NCBI GenBank assembly: GCA_965279565.1
Contig: OZ257249.1
Coordinates: 2,356,001 to 2,420,000, forward strand
Reading direction: 5' to 3'
Origin: Tagaea sp965279565
GTDB taxonomy: Bacteria; Pseudomonadota; Alphaproteobacteria; CACIAM-22H2
DNA length: 64,000 nucleotides
Each line of letters starts with the position of its first letter. Positions within the stretch are counted from its first letter, which is position 1. Position numbers and translations under genes: made by a program. Shown piece after piece: positions 1 through 8,187 of the stretch. The notes beneath the pieces are model-generated. The model saw only the letters and a list, made by a program, of their open reading frames with translations. It searched no databases and was not told the DNA's origin.

Positions 1-626
1 TCGAGCCACATAATCCGGCGACGACGCGGCGTGTGTTGGCAGTGGACGGTCGCGCGGGTTGGAAAAATCCGCCGTTGTGGCTTGCGAAGGCCGCGATCGA
101 CGTGGACAACGACGGCCGCAAGATCGGTGCCGTGCAGCTCTGGGCGTCGGGAACCTTCGACCTCAAGGCCGAACACTACTTTGCGCTTCGCCAGACACTG
201 GCCGGACCCGACGAAACGACGGGGCGCGCTCGGAGCGGGACGCTGCACTTGGGGCAGTTCGTCGACAGAGATTATCTGGCCCAGCTGACGGCCGAACATC
301 TAGTCGACACCGACACTGTCCCGCCGCGCAAGGTGTGGATCTGCCCGAAGGGAACGCGCAACGAAGCCCTCGATATCGCGGTAGGCGCTCGTGCGCTTGC
401 GTGCCACCTAGCTTCGAACATGAGGCCGGCCGATTGGCATGCGCTTGCGGCTCGCCGATATGGATCAGCCATCGACGTGCAGGGTGACCTCGCGGCCATC
501 TGGTCGGCCGACCTCGCGGCAGCCGTGCGGAAGGCCGAGCCTCCCGAGCCAGAGTCCGAACGGCGTTCGGCTGACCAGCCGGCTGCCGAGGTCTGGCTGC
601 CCGATACCTCCAACTTCCTGAGCTAG
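1..626 (+). CDS. Phage terminase large subunit, GpA family (C-terminal part)
   Basis: The reading frame is open from the window edge (first full codon at base 3), so only the C-terminal part, about 207 residues, is visible. It would be the motor/nuclease subunit that packages phage DNA. The segment fits the end of GpA-type terminases: a W-K-N-P-P stretch, then the motif R-N-E-A-L-D near the end (base 358 onward), which in lambda gpA relatives lies in the nuclease domain's last part. The Walker motifs of the ATPase domain are outside the window. It is followed 4 bases later by the gpW-like gene, the order found in lambdoid head modules. The 5' end cannot be placed here; the GTG at 33 is internal. 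Confidence 0.85.
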   Translation, partial: EPHNPATTRRVLAVDGRAGWKNPPLWLAKAAIDVDNDGRKIGAVQLWASGTFDLKAEHYFALRQTLAGPDETTGRARSGTLHLGQFVDRDYLAQLTAEHLVDTDTVPPRKVWICPKGTRNEALDIAVGARALACHLASNMRPADWHALAARRYGSAIDVQGDLAAIWSADLAAAVRKAEPPEPESERRSADQPAAEVWLPDTSNFLS

Positions 627-630
627 GCAC

Positions 631-825
631 ATGGCGATCTCCCAGACCGATGTCGACAACCTCGAGCAGGCGCTGATGTCCGGTGCGCTGCGCGTCGAGA
701 TCGAGGGGAAGAGCGTGACGTACCGCTCGAGCGCTGAGTTGCGCGAGGCACTCGCCTACGCGCGCGAGCGATTGCAGACGACCGGCGCCGCGACGATGAG
801 CGTCGCGAGCTTCACGAGGGATTGA
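631..825 (+). CDS. gpW-like head-tail connector protein
   Basis: A 64-residue protein between terminase and portal, the usual place of lambda gpW (about 68 residues). Lambda gpW fills the connector hole in DNA-packed heads and allows tail joining. The sequence fits the family pattern: an N-terminal helix (residues 1-18), a small hairpin with the R-V-E-I-E-G-K-S-V-T-Y-R-S motif (residues 21-33), and a second helix rich in E, R and A. The start ATG lies 4 bases after the terminase stop, which implies translational coupling. Size, position and the short beta-hairpin signature all agree; a profile comparison was not possible. Confidence 0.8.
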   Translation: MAISQTDVDNLEQALMSGALRVEIEGKSVTYRSSAELREALAYARERLQTTGAATMSVASFTRD

Positions 826-829
826 ACCC

Positions 830-2365
830 GTGCGCAATCCGATCGACAGCATCGTCGAGTTCTTCTCGCCTGGCAGGGCAGTGGAGCGCGCCTATGCGCG
901 ATTCACGCTGGCCGAGACGCGCAGCTACGAGGCGGCCAAGTCCGGCCGCCGGACCGAGGGCTGGCGCGCGCCCGGCACGTCGGCGAATGCGGAGGTCGGT
1001 CCGGCGGCCTTCCGCGTCCGCAATCGCATCCGCTCGCTGGTGCGCGATAACCCGTATGCCGCGCAGGCCATCCGCAAGCTGTCGGCGAAGACGGTCGGTG
1101 CCGGCATCGTGCCGCGGCTCAAGGCCACGCGCGAAGAAGTCGAGCGGAAGTCTCGCGCCGCTTCGTTGTGGCAGTCCTTCTCGGACAACTGCGATCCGGA
1201 AGGCATCCTCGACTTCTACGGCATGCAGGATCTGACGATGCGTACGGTCTATGAGGCCGGCGAGGCGCTGATCCGCTTCATCCCGCGGCCGTCGTCCTGG
1301 AAGCTTCCCGTACCGCTGCAGCTGCAGGTGCTCGAGCCGGACTTCCTCGACAGCGCGAAGAACGAGCCGACAAAGGATGGCGGCGCGATCATCCAGGGCG
1401 TCGAATACGATGCCGAGGGACGGCGCGTCGCCTACTGGATGTTCGACGAGCACCCCGGTGAAACGCTGGTCACGTTCACCCGCCGTGCCTACGCAAGCCG
1501 GCGGGTGCCCGCCGCCGAGATCCGCCACGTTTTCCGGCCCTACCGGCCCGGCCAGGCGCGCGGGATCTCGCTGTTCACGCCGTCGGTCATGCGTCTTCGC
1601 GATACCGACGATTACGCCGACGCCGAGCTGCTGCGCAAGAAGATCGCTGCGTGCTTCGTCGCATTCGTCAAGAAGTCCGGCGGCCCCGCGGCCTCGACGC
1701 TCGCCGGTGCCAAGGGCACGACAACCGACAAGGATGACCGCCGGCTCGAGCGGATGGCGCCGGGGCAGTTCCACTACGGCGCGCCGGGCGATGAGGTCGA
1801 ATTCGGTTCGCCGCCGGAGTCGACGGGCTATGTCGAATTCATGCGCCACGAGTTGCACGCGGTCGCGGCGGGCATCGGGATCACCTACGAGCAGATGACC
1901 GGCGACCTCAGCCAGGTGAACTACTCCTCGATCCGCGCCGGCCTGATCGATTTCTGGGACGTGCTCGACCAGTGGCAGTGGTTCTGCACGATCCCGCTGA
2001 TGTGCCGTCCGACCTGGAGTCGCGTCGGCCGGCTTCTCGTCGCGACCGGTCAATGGGACGCCAAGACACCGTTCGAGGCGATCTGGGCGCCGCCGCGGCG
2101 CCGCTGGGTCGATCCGTCGAAGGAAATCGGCGCGATGCGTGACGAAGTGCGCGGTGGCTTTGCCAGCCTTCCCTCAAAGATCGCCGAAACGGGTGAGGAT
2201 CCTGACGAGGTTCTCGCCGAAATCGCGGACACGAACAAGTATCTCGATGCCGAAGGCATCGTGCTCGACACCGATCCGCGGCACATCGCCCGCGGAGGCA
2301 GCGCTCAGCAGATTCTCGACGCACCGCCGGCTGGCGCCGGCGAACCCGATCTCAACAAGGAGTGA
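830..2365 (+). CDS. Phage portal protein, lambda family
   Basis: A 511-residue portal subunit; twelve copies form the ring through which DNA enters and leaves the capsid. The N-terminal half carries the lambda-portal signature: R-N-R-I-R-S-L-V-R-D-N-P-Y-A-A-Q-A-I around residues 64-81, then a motif where G-I-V-P-R-L-K follows the first helices. The middle has Y-A-D-A-E-L-L-R-K-K and the clip/stem region E-Q-M-T-G-D-L-S-Q-V-N-Y-S-S-I-R-A typical of the family, where the protein contacts the terminase. The start is a GTG at 830, 4 bases after the gpW-like stop; no better ATG exists upstream. Length matches the family (roughly 480-530 residues). Confidence 0.92.
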   Translation: MRNPIDSIVEFFSPGRAVERAYARFTLAETRSYEAAKSGRRTEGWRAPGTSANAEVGPAAFRVRNRIRSLVRDNPYAAQAIRKLSAKTVGAGIVPRLKATREEVERKSRAASLWQSFSDNCDPEGILDFYGMQDLTMRTVYEAGEALIRFIPRPSSWKLPVPLQLQVLEPDFLDSAKNEPTKDGGAIIQGVEYDAEGRRVAYWMFDEHPGETLVTFTRRAYASRRVPAAEIRHVFRPYRPGQARGISLFTPSVMRLRDTDDYADAELLRKKIAACFVAFVKKSGGPAASTLAGAKGTTTDKDDRRLERMAPGQFHYGAPGDEVEFGSPPESTGYVEFMRHELHAVAAGIGITYEQMTGDLSQVNYSSIRAGLIDFWDVLDQWQWFCTIPLMCRPTWSRVGRLLVATGQWDAKTPFEAIWAPPRRRWVDPSKEIGAMRDEVRGGFASLPSKIAETGEDPDEVLAEIADTNKYLDAEGIVLDTDPRHIARGGSAQQILDAPPAGAGEPDLNKE

Positions 2366-2370
2366 TCAGG

Positions 2371-2778
2371 ATGCCCAGCCCAAGAAAACCCGCCCTTTCT
2401 GCGGGCGCATACGTGCGCCTGAAGGGCCCAAACCTGTCGGCGCAGGTGACCTCCATCGTGAAGGACGATGACGGCAACTTCGTCGAATACGAGGTCGTCG
2501 GAAAGTTCCAGAACGGCAAAGAGTTCTCGTGCCGGGTGAGCGAAGTCGAGATCGACGTCGATCGCCTGGCGGAGGTCGAAGCGAAGGAAGCGGCCGAGAA
2601 GGCTGCGGCCGAGGCGAAGGCCAAGGAAACCGCTGCCGCGAGCGCCAAGGCCGCCGCCGACGCCAAGGCGGAGGCGACCGCGAAAGCCGCTTGGGAAGGT
2701 GATGCGGCGCTCCGCAAGCATTTCCCCAAGTTCGAGGACTATTTCGCCGATCTGGCGAAGGGGGCCCGCAATGCCTGA
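2371..2778 (+). CDS. Phage hypothetical protein with Ala/Glu/Lys-rich helix
   Basis: A 135-residue protein of unknown function between portal and protease-capsid. The first 65 residues look like a small beta barrel (Y-V-R-L-K-G-P, I-V-K-D-D-D-G-N-F-V-E-Y-E-V-V-G). Residues about 68-110 form a long charged Ala/Glu/Lys helix that could be a coiled coil, and the last 25 residues are aromatic (F-P-K-F-E-D-Y-F). The ATG at 2371 follows an AAGGAG ribosome site at 2357-2362 with 8 bases spacing, better than the GTG at 2362. The end overlaps the next gene by 8 bases. The position and helical stalk would fit a head accessory or scaffold role, but this is inference. Confidence 0.7.
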   Translation: MPSPRKPALSAGAYVRLKGPNLSAQVTSIVKDDDGNFVEYEVVGKFQNGKEFSCRVSEVEIDVDRLAEVEAKEAAEKAAAEAKAKETAAASAKAAADAKAEATAKAAWEGDAALRKHFPKFEDYFADLAKGARNA

Positions 2779-4792
2779 CGGCACGTCCCGCACGCTGCCG
2801 GCGCAGACGCGCTCGGCGGCCTTCGTTCCGGCCACCTTCGACACCGAGAAGCGCACGATGGAGGTGGTCTGGTCGACCGGCGCTCCGGTCGTTCGCTCCG
2901 ACTGGTGGACCGGCAAGCGCTACATCGAGACGCTATCTCTCGACCCGGCGCATGTCGACCTGTCGCGCATGAACGGCGGCGCGCCCGTCCTTCTCGATCA
3001 CCGCATGTGGGATTCCGATGCGGTCATCGGCGTGATCGACAAGGCGTGGCTCGCCGAAGGAGAGGGGCGCGCGCTCGTGCGTTTCTCGGCCGTGCCCGAA
3101 GTGCAGCGTTACGTCACTCAGATCATCGAGGGTGTGCTGCGCAACATCTCAATCACCTATCAGGCGCGCAAATACGAGATCACCGAGGAGGAAGGGAAGG
3201 ATCCGACCTATCGCGCCGTCGACTGGCAGCCAATGGAGCTGAGCTTCCTGCCCGTCGGTGCCGACCAGCACGCCAGCTCCCGTGCGGCGCCCGCCGTGCG
3301 GGAGTTTCCCGTCGAGTACGTCAACAGGGGGCAGCCCGCTCCCGCCAACCAGGAGAGAACCGATATGTCGCAGTCCACTGCCACGGCGGGCCAGCCCGTC
3401 CCCGTCGATCCGAACCGCGCGGCCGCTCCGGCCACGCCTCCCCCGTCACCTGCCGCGGTTGCAGGCGATGCCGCTGCGCGTCAGGCCGGCATCGAAGCCG
3501 AGCGTAAGCGTTCGGCGGACATCCGTGCCCGCGTGCGTTCCGTCCAGCTGCCCGAGACGTTCGCCGACGACCTGATCGCGCGCGGCATGGATGGCGAGAC
3601 GGTCTCCAACGCGATCATCGACGAGGTGGCCAAGCGGGGCGTCCAGCCGTCGCATCCTCGCGCCGAGGTCGGCCACTCGTCGGAGGATCCGTCCGTCGTC
3701 CGTTCGGCGATGGTCGATGCGATCTGCGCGCGCGCGGCCCGCAGCCAGCCCGCGCTGAAGTTCGAGGCGAAGGACCAGGCGCGCGAGTACGCACGCATGC
3801 CGATGCTCGAGATGCTCGCCGAGTTCGCGCGCGCGTCGGGGCACAAGGTCGACCGTTACGCCCGCGGCGCCGCGCTGTGGGACCAGCTTGTCCAGATCCG
3901 CGCGCTGTCGACCAGCGACTTCCCCTATCTTCTCGCCAACGCGGGCAACAAGATCCTCGGCAAGGCGTACGAGCTGCAGGCGGGGACCTACGTCCTGGTC
4001 GGGGCGCGCAAGGTCTTCAACGACTTCAAGGCGCATTCCTTCATCCGTTCGGGCGACTTCCCGGGGCTCCTCGAGAAGGGCGAGACGGGCGAGTTCAAGT
4101 ACGGCTCGATGGGCGAGGCGAAGAACGAGCTGACGCTGGCCACCTACGGCCGCGTGGTCGGCATTTCGCGCCGCATCATCGTCAACGACGACATGAACGC
4201 CTTCGCGGACATCCCGATGAAGGCGGGTCGCCGGGTCGCCGACTTCAACAATGCGACGTTCTGGGCCCAGCTCGCCCTCAACTCCGGCGTCGGGCCGACG
4301 ATCTACGAGAAGAACATGCCGTCGGGCCGTCCGCTGTTCCACACCGACCACGCGAACTACACGTCGTCGGGCACGGCCATCGACATCACGAACGTCGGCG
4401 TCGGCCGGGCGGCGATGATGAAGCAGACCTCGATCGACGGGATGAAGCTGAACGTCGAGCCGAAGTTCCTGGTGACAAGCCCGGACAAGTACACGATCGC
4501 CGAGCAGTTCTGTGCGGTGAACGTCGTGGCCGCCCAGGACTCCAACGCCAACCCGTTCAAGGGGCGGCTGACGCCGGTCGGCGACGCGAACCTGTCGGGC
4601 AACGCCTGGTACCTCTACGCGGATCCGGGCGCACTCGAGACGATGGTCTACGGCTTCCTCGACGGTGCCGAAGGCCCGCAGTTGCGCAGCGAAGAAGGCT
4701 TCAAGACCGATGGCGTCGAGTTCCTCGTCTACGAGGACTTCGTTGCCGGGGCCTACGACTTCCGCGGCGCCTACAAGAACGCCGGCGCGTAA
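2771..4792 (+). CDS. Prohead protease / major capsid protein fusion
   Basis: A 673-residue polyprotein. Residues about 10-165 form an S78/U35-type prohead protease with L-L-D-H at His77 and N-I-S-I at Ser127, the expected catalytic His and Ser. A Pro/Ala-rich linker (about 175-250) and a helical segment resembling a scaffold/delta domain (about 255-340) follow. The capsid domain (about 345-673) resembles Mu gpT/HK97-fold coat proteins. The protease matures the shell by cutting scaffold and itself. The ATG at 2771 overlaps the preceding gene. An in-frame ATG with its own ribosome site occurs at 3365 (separate entry). A strong hairpin follows the stop. Confidence 0.88.
   Translation: MPDGTSRTLPAQTRSAAFVPATFDTEKRTMEVVWSTGAPVVRSDWWTGKRYIETLSLDPAHVDLSRMNGGAPVLLDHRMWDSDAVIGVIDKAWLAEGEGRALVRFSAVPEVQRYVTQIIEGVLRNISITYQARKYEITEEEGKDPTYRAVDWQPMELSFLPVGADQHASSRAAPAVREFPVEYVNRGQPAPANQERTDMSQSTATAGQPVPVDPNRAAAPATPPPSPAAVAGDAAARQAGIEAERKRSADIRARVRSVQLPETFADDLIARGMDGETVSNAIIDEVAKRGVQPSHPRAEVGHSSEDPSVVRSAMVDAICARAARSQPALKFEAKDQAREYARMPMLEMLAEFARASGHKVDRYARGAALWDQLVQIRALSTSDFPYLLANAGNKILGKAYELQAGTYVLVGARKVFNDFKAHSFIRSGDFPGLLEKGETGEFKYGSMGEAKNELTLATYGRVVGISRRIIVNDDMNAFADIPMKAGRRVADFNNATFWAQLALNSGVGPTIYEKNMPSGRPLFHTDHANYTSSGTAIDITNVGVGRAAMMKQTSIDGMKLNVEPKFLVTSPDKYTIAEQFCAVNVVAAQDSNANPFKGRLTPVGDANLSGNAWYLYADPGALETMVYGFLDGAEGPQLRSEEGFKTDGVEFLVYEDFVAGAYDFRGAYKNAGA
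3365..4792 (+). CDS. Probable internal in-frame translation product (scaffold + capsid)
   Basis: Within the fusion gene, an AGGAGA ribosome-binding sequence at 3351-3356 sits 8 bases before an in-frame ATG at 3365, exactly at the junction between protease and linker. Initiation here would give a 475-residue scaffold-capsid protein without the protease, allowing far more coat than protease. Lambda C/Nu3 uses the same nested logic. The ribosome site and frame are seen directly; use of the start is inferred. Confidence 0.55.
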   Translation: MSQSTATAGQPVPVDPNRAAAPATPPPSPAAVAGDAAARQAGIEAERKRSADIRARVRSVQLPETFADDLIARGMDGETVSNAIIDEVAKRGVQPSHPRAEVGHSSEDPSVVRSAMVDAICARAARSQPALKFEAKDQAREYARMPMLEMLAEFARASGHKVDRYARGAALWDQLVQIRALSTSDFPYLLANAGNKILGKAYELQAGTYVLVGARKVFNDFKAHSFIRSGDFPGLLEKGETGEFKYGSMGEAKNELTLATYGRVVGISRRIIVNDDMNAFADIPMKAGRRVADFNNATFWAQLALNSGVGPTIYEKNMPSGRPLFHTDHANYTSSGTAIDITNVGVGRAAMMKQTSIDGMKLNVEPKFLVTSPDKYTIAEQFCAVNVVAAQDSNANPFKGRLTPVGDANLSGNAWYLYADPGALETMVYGFLDGAEGPQLRSEEGFKTDGVEFLVYEDFVAGAYDFRGAYKNAGA

Positions 4793-4820
4793 CGCCGGAC
4801 CGCCGCAGATCCCGAAACCG

Positions 4821-4851
4821 GGCCCGCCGAACGCCGTTCGGCGGGCCTTCT
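4821..4851 (+). terminator. Strong hairpin after the capsid gene (intrinsic terminator or attenuator)
   Basis: A perfect 12-bp stem (4821-4832 with 4836-4847) with a 3-base loop is followed by TTCT, 29 bases after the capsid stop and before the DUF2190 gene. The U-tract is short, so it may act as a partial terminator or as an RNA stabiliser that raises capsid mRNA relative to downstream genes. Confidence 0.6.
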
Positions 4852-4874
4852 GAATTCCGAGAAAGGGTACCGAA

Positions 4875-5462
4875 ATGAAGACTTTCGTCCAGGAGGGTAT
4901 GACCCTCCGACTGACCGCACCGGCGACGATGGCGTCGGGCGCGGCTGCACTGATCGGCGCTTTCTTCGCCGTCGCGACGATGGATGTCGCGAGCGGCGCC
5001 GAAAGCGACTTCCTCGTCGAAGGCGTGGCCGACATCGCCAAGGCGACCGGTGTCACGTTCGTCCCGGGCGACCGCGTGTACTGGGACGCCTCGGCCAGCA
5101 AGGTCACGAGCGTGGCTACCGGCAACCGCCTCGTCGGCACCGCGACCGCGATCGGCCTCACAGGCGACACGGCGCTGAGCACCCTGATCGGGCGGATCCC
5201 GAGCCCGGTCTTGACGGCATCCGCCGCCCTCGACTTCGCGTCGATCGCCACCACGGCGACGGGCGATCTCACGATCGCCGTTCCGGGTGCGGCGGTGGGC
5301 GATCCGGTGTCGCTTGGTCTTCCGGCCGCACCCGCAGCGGGGCTGGTATTCTTCGCGTTCGTCTCGGCGGCCGATGTCGTCACCGTGCGCGCGATGAACA
5401 TCACGGGCACGGGCGTCGACGCGGCCTCGGCGACCTACAAGGTCGCGGTCCACAAGGCCTGA
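4875..5462 (+). CDS. DUF2190-like phage head protein (possible capsid decoration/stabiliser)
   Basis: A 195-residue protein directly downstream of the capsid gene. Residues 1-115 fit the DUF2190 pattern: an opening M-K-T-F-V-Q-E-G, a V-x-F-x-x-G-D-R-V-Y-W-D motif at about 60-73, and then G-T-A. Members sit next to capsid genes in many siphophages and are thought to be head decoration or stabilising proteins, but the role is not established. The C-terminal 80 residues are a beta-rich Ala/Val/Thr stretch that may be an added domain. Start ATG at 4875 has a GAAAGGG ribosome site. Confidence 0.75.
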   Translation: MKTFVQEGMTLRLTAPATMASGAAALIGAFFAVATMDVASGAESDFLVEGVADIAKATGVTFVPGDRVYWDASASKVTSVATGNRLVGTATAIGLTGDTALSTLIGRIPSPVLTASAALDFASIATTATGDLTIAVPGAAVGDPVSLGLPAAPAAGLVFFAFVSAADVVTVRAMNITGTGVDAASATYKVAVHKA

Positions 5463-5476
5463 CCGGAGCCGGTGCG

Positions 5477-5809
5477 ATGACGGCGTTCGACGCAATGCAC
5501 GATGTCCTGTTCGCGGACGCGAACCTTGCGCTCGACGCCGTCTACGCCCCGCCGGCCACGACCCCGCCGGCGGATCCGAACTGCCGGGTCATGTTCTGGG
5601 AGGTCGACCGGAAGATCGAGTTAGGCTCGTCCGGCGCGTCCAAGCCCGGTCCTGTCGCCGAAGTGCGCGTGTCCGAGTTGGCGGCGCCCGCCGAGGGCGG
5701 AAGCCTGTCGGTCCGCTTCGCGAGCGGCACGCGGAACTTCCTGATCAAAAAAGCCGTCGCCGATGACGGGCAGCGCCACGTCTGGCGCCTCGCACTGCGG
5801 GAGGTCTGA
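5477..5809 (+). CDS. Phage head-tail joining protein candidate
   Basis: A 110-residue protein in the slot where lambda-like phages encode head-tail attachment proteins (gpFII type). It starts with a helix M-T-A-F-D-A-M-H-D-V-L-F and continues as mostly beta strands, ending G-Q-R-H-V-W-R-L-A-L-R. That layout (N-terminal helix, then a beta barrel) is what gpFII-like proteins show, but sequence identity cannot be claimed. The start is 14 bases after the preceding stop. It is followed 3 bases later by the tail terminator candidate. Confidence 0.6.
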   Translation: MTAFDAMHDVLFADANLALDAVYAPPATTPPADPNCRVMFWEVDRKIELGSSGASKPGPVAEVRVSELAAPAEGGSLSVRFASGTRNFLIKKAVADDGQRHVWRLALREV

Positions 5810-5812
5810 TCC

Positions 5813-6259
5813 ATGCCGACTCCCGTCGTCGAGGCCGTCGTCGCCAACCTGATCACCGCGCTGTCGGCGATCACGGGCGTGACCGGCCTGTCGGTCGCGC
5901 GCAACCGCGACGAGGACTGCACGAGTTTCCCGACGATCGTCGTTTTCGACGGCGATCTGCAGAGTCAGGAGATCAACCACGGCCGCGTCGACCACACGCT
6001 CGATCTCGATGTCGAGATCTGGGCGCAGGCCGCGGACGGTGCCGCCCTGGGGTCCGCCGTCAACGAGCTTTTCGCCAAGGTCGTCGTCGCGGCGATCGCG
6101 GACCGCACGCGCGGCGGCAAGGCGATCGACACGGCCGAGCAGGGCCGCACCTTCCGCATTGACCGTGGCGAGGGCGGCAAGCCGACCGCCCTTGCCGTCG
6201 TCGCGTTCCGCATCGTTTTCGCCACCGCCGACGGCGATCCCTACACCGCCGTTTCCTAG
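5813..6259 (+). CDS. Phage tail terminator (gpU-like) candidate
   Basis: A 148-residue protein between the head-tail joining candidate and the tail tube gene, the usual place of a tail terminator (lambda gpU/gpZ). Its opening helix (residues 5-20), a central strand pattern H-T-L-D-L-D-V-E-I-W-A-Q-A, and a final F-R-I-V-F-A-T-A-D-G-D-P-Y strand suit the gpU fold, which caps the growing tail tube and joins it to the head. The call rests on synteny and predicted fold, not on a recognised catalytic motif. Confidence 0.62.
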   Translation: MPTPVVEAVVANLITALSAITGVTGLSVARNRDEDCTSFPTIVVFDGDLQSQEINHGRVDHTLDLDVEIWAQAADGAALGSAVNELFAKVVVAAIADRTRGGKAIDTAEQGRTFRIDRGEGGKPTALAVVAFRIVFATADGDPYTAVS

Positions 6260-6318
6260 TTCCCGTCTTCTGAACCAACCCCGCACCCGTCCGGGTGCCG
6301 AAAGAGGAGTTACCGTCC

Positions 6319-7479
6319 ATGGCCATCCGCGAACGCAACAAGGCGCTGCTCGTCGAGATCGAGACCACGCTCGGCACCGATCCGGGCCCGCTGGCCGCCG
6401 ACGCGGTGCCGATCGAGGATCTGCGCTTCGAGCCGAACGTCAACCAGGTCCAGACCAACGAGGCGACCGGCTCCTACGACACGTCGCCCCCGATCGTCGG
6501 CGGCATGCGCGGCCGGATGACGTTCTCGGTCCTTATCCGCGGCTCCGGCACGCCCGAGACCGCACCCGCCTGGGGCAAGCTGCTGACCTGCTGCACGATG
6601 AAGCAACTGCTGACCTCGACCGCCGTGCCGGCCTCGCCCGAGGCGTGCGCCGCCGGCAGCACGACCTCGGCCACGCTCGCGGCGAGCGCGTCCGCCACGG
6701 CGCAGGCCTATCGCGGCATGCCGCTGGAGATCTCGGGTGCGAGTGCCGCACCCGATGGCATCTTCCCGATCTCGAACTACACGGCCGGCAAGGTCGCCAC
6801 GCTCGCCGCGGCCCCGGGTGCCGCCATCAGCTCGGCCGTCGACTACCAGATCCTCAAGAACGCGCTTTACATGCCGACCAGCGTCGAGGCCGACCAGAAG
6901 TCGTGCACGCTCTACGCCTACAAGGACGGCAAGCTGATCATCATGGTTGGTTGCCGCGGTACCGCGACGCTCGAGCTCGCCGCCGGCGGCGTGGGCCGTC
7001 TGCGCTTCGAGTTCATGGGCCTGTTCGTCTCGGAGACGGACGCCGCGATCCCGGCGGGCATCGCCGATCCGTCGGTCGTGCCGCCGGTCTGGAAGGGCGG
7101 CCGGATGGTCGTCGACCGCGTGGCGTGCTCGCTCAACACGCTGCAGCTCGGCTTCGGCGTGCAGCTGACGATGCCGGGCAACCCGAACACGTCGGAAGGC
7201 TTCGACTATGCGGTCGGCGTCTCGCGCGACATGTCGGGGTCGATCGATCCGCTCGACACGCTCGTGGCCACGCGCGACACGATGACCGATTTCCGCAACG
7301 GCACGCGGCGCATCCTGCTGGCGCAGTGGGGCAGCGTGGCGGGCAACCGCTTCGCGCTGACGGTCCCAGCCGCGCAGTACACGCAGCTCGGCGACCAGGA
7401 CCGCGAGGGCCTGTCGGCCCGCCAGCTCGGCTTCAAGGCGACCGGTGCGGACGCCGGCGCCTTCCTCTGCCAGTTCTGA
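6319..7479 (+). CDS. Phage major tail (tube) protein
   Basis: A 386-residue protein placed between tail terminator and tail chaperones, as tail tube proteins are. Lambda gpV-type tube subunits stack as hexameric rings to form the DNA channel. The N-terminal half contains strand-rich segments typical of tube proteins (R-M-T-F-S-V-L-I-R-G-S-G) and the middle has K-I-V-G-C-R-G-like beta turns. The length is above that of simple tube proteins, so an extra surface domain is likely. The ATG at 6319 follows AAAGAGGAG at 6301-6309 and is preferred over a GTG at 6295. Confidence 0.75.
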   Translation: MAIRERNKALLVEIETTLGTDPGPLAADAVPIEDLRFEPNVNQVQTNEATGSYDTSPPIVGGMRGRMTFSVLIRGSGTPETAPAWGKLLTCCTMKQLLTSTAVPASPEACAAGSTTSATLAASASATAQAYRGMPLEISGASAAPDGIFPISNYTAGKVATLAAAPGAAISSAVDYQILKNALYMPTSVEADQKSCTLYAYKDGKLIIMVGCRGTATLELAAGGVGRLRFEFMGLFVSETDAAIPAGIADPSVVPPVWKGGRMVVDRVACSLNTLQLGFGVQLTMPGNPNTSEGFDYAVGVSRDMSGSIDPLDTLVATRDTMTDFRNGTRRILLAQWGSVAGNRFALTVPAAQYTQLGDQDREGLSARQLGFKATGADAGAFLCQF

Positions 7480-7491
7480 GGAGCCGCCCGC

Positions 7492-8187
7492 ATGGCACTT
7501 CCGCTGTCCGCGCGCCGCACGGTGCGCTTCGTCCCGTCGGGTTTCGACGCGGACGATCCGAAGGCGCCGGCCTACCATCTGGCCGTCGCCACTCATCTGT
7601 TGCGCGCGGAGTTCCGCCAGGCCTGCGCGGCGGCCGGCCTGCGCTATCCGAACGACGCGCAGCTGTTCGCGGCCCAGCGCGCTGCGATCTCGGCGGCGGG
7701 TGCGTCGAACGCCGGCGACCTGCTGGCGCTGGTCGAAGCGGGCGAGGCGAAAAGCGCCGACCCCGAACTCGAGCTGCCCGATGGCACGCTCGAGCGGCTG
7801 GCGGCCCTGCAGAGCGTTCTGATCGAGCAGGACGAAGCCTATGCGCGGCTGATCGCGAGCCGGGTGCGCTTCGCCAGCCTGATGCCGCTGGTCGCGGCGC
7901 GCATGTGCCTGCGCGGCTGGGAGAACGTGACGGATGCCGACGGCAAGCCCGTGCCGTTCCGGCGCGGCCCCCAGGGCGTGCCCGACGACGATCTCGAACA
8001 CGTGCCGGAATCCCAGCTGCACGAGCTGGGCGCCAAGGCGGTGGCGCTGATGACCGTGTCGGAGACGCAAGCAAAAAACTCCGCCTCGCCGTCGCGATCG
8101 CCCGGGACCCCGGGGCATTCGGAGACGGCGAGCAGCCCGCCGATGGCGGCGCCGGATGGGAAATCCTCGGCGACCGCTACGAGCTGA
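7492..8187 (+). CDS. Tail assembly chaperone, unshifted product (gpG analogue)
   Basis: A 231-residue protein between tail tube and tape measure, where long-tailed phages encode gpG and gpGT chaperones that coat the tape measure during tail assembly. Residues 1-194 look like normal coding sequence. After Q-A-K-N the remaining 35 residues are Ser/Pro/Ala-rich and look like out-of-frame translation, which fits a frame normally left by a share of ribosomes at 8073-8079. The gpG:gpGT ratio is critical in lambda. No sequence match to gpG is claimed; position and frameshift signal carry the assignment. Confidence 0.78.
   Translation: MALPLSARRTVRFVPSGFDADDPKAPAYHLAVATHLLRAEFRQACAAAGLRYPNDAQLFAAQRAAISAAGASNAGDLLALVEAGEAKSADPELELPDGTLERLAALQSVLIEQDEAYARLIASRVRFASLMPLVAARMCLRGWENVTDADGKPVPFRRGPQGVPDDDLEHVPESQLHELGAKAVALMTVSETQAKNSASPSRSPGTPGHSETASSPPMAAPDGKSSATATS

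Noticed and set aside
3446..5410. Long open frame on the minus strand across capsid and DUF2190 genes (654 codons)
   Set aside because: It is antisense to well supported phage genes and its protein is Arg/Val/Asp-rich, the usual product of high-GC complementary reading.
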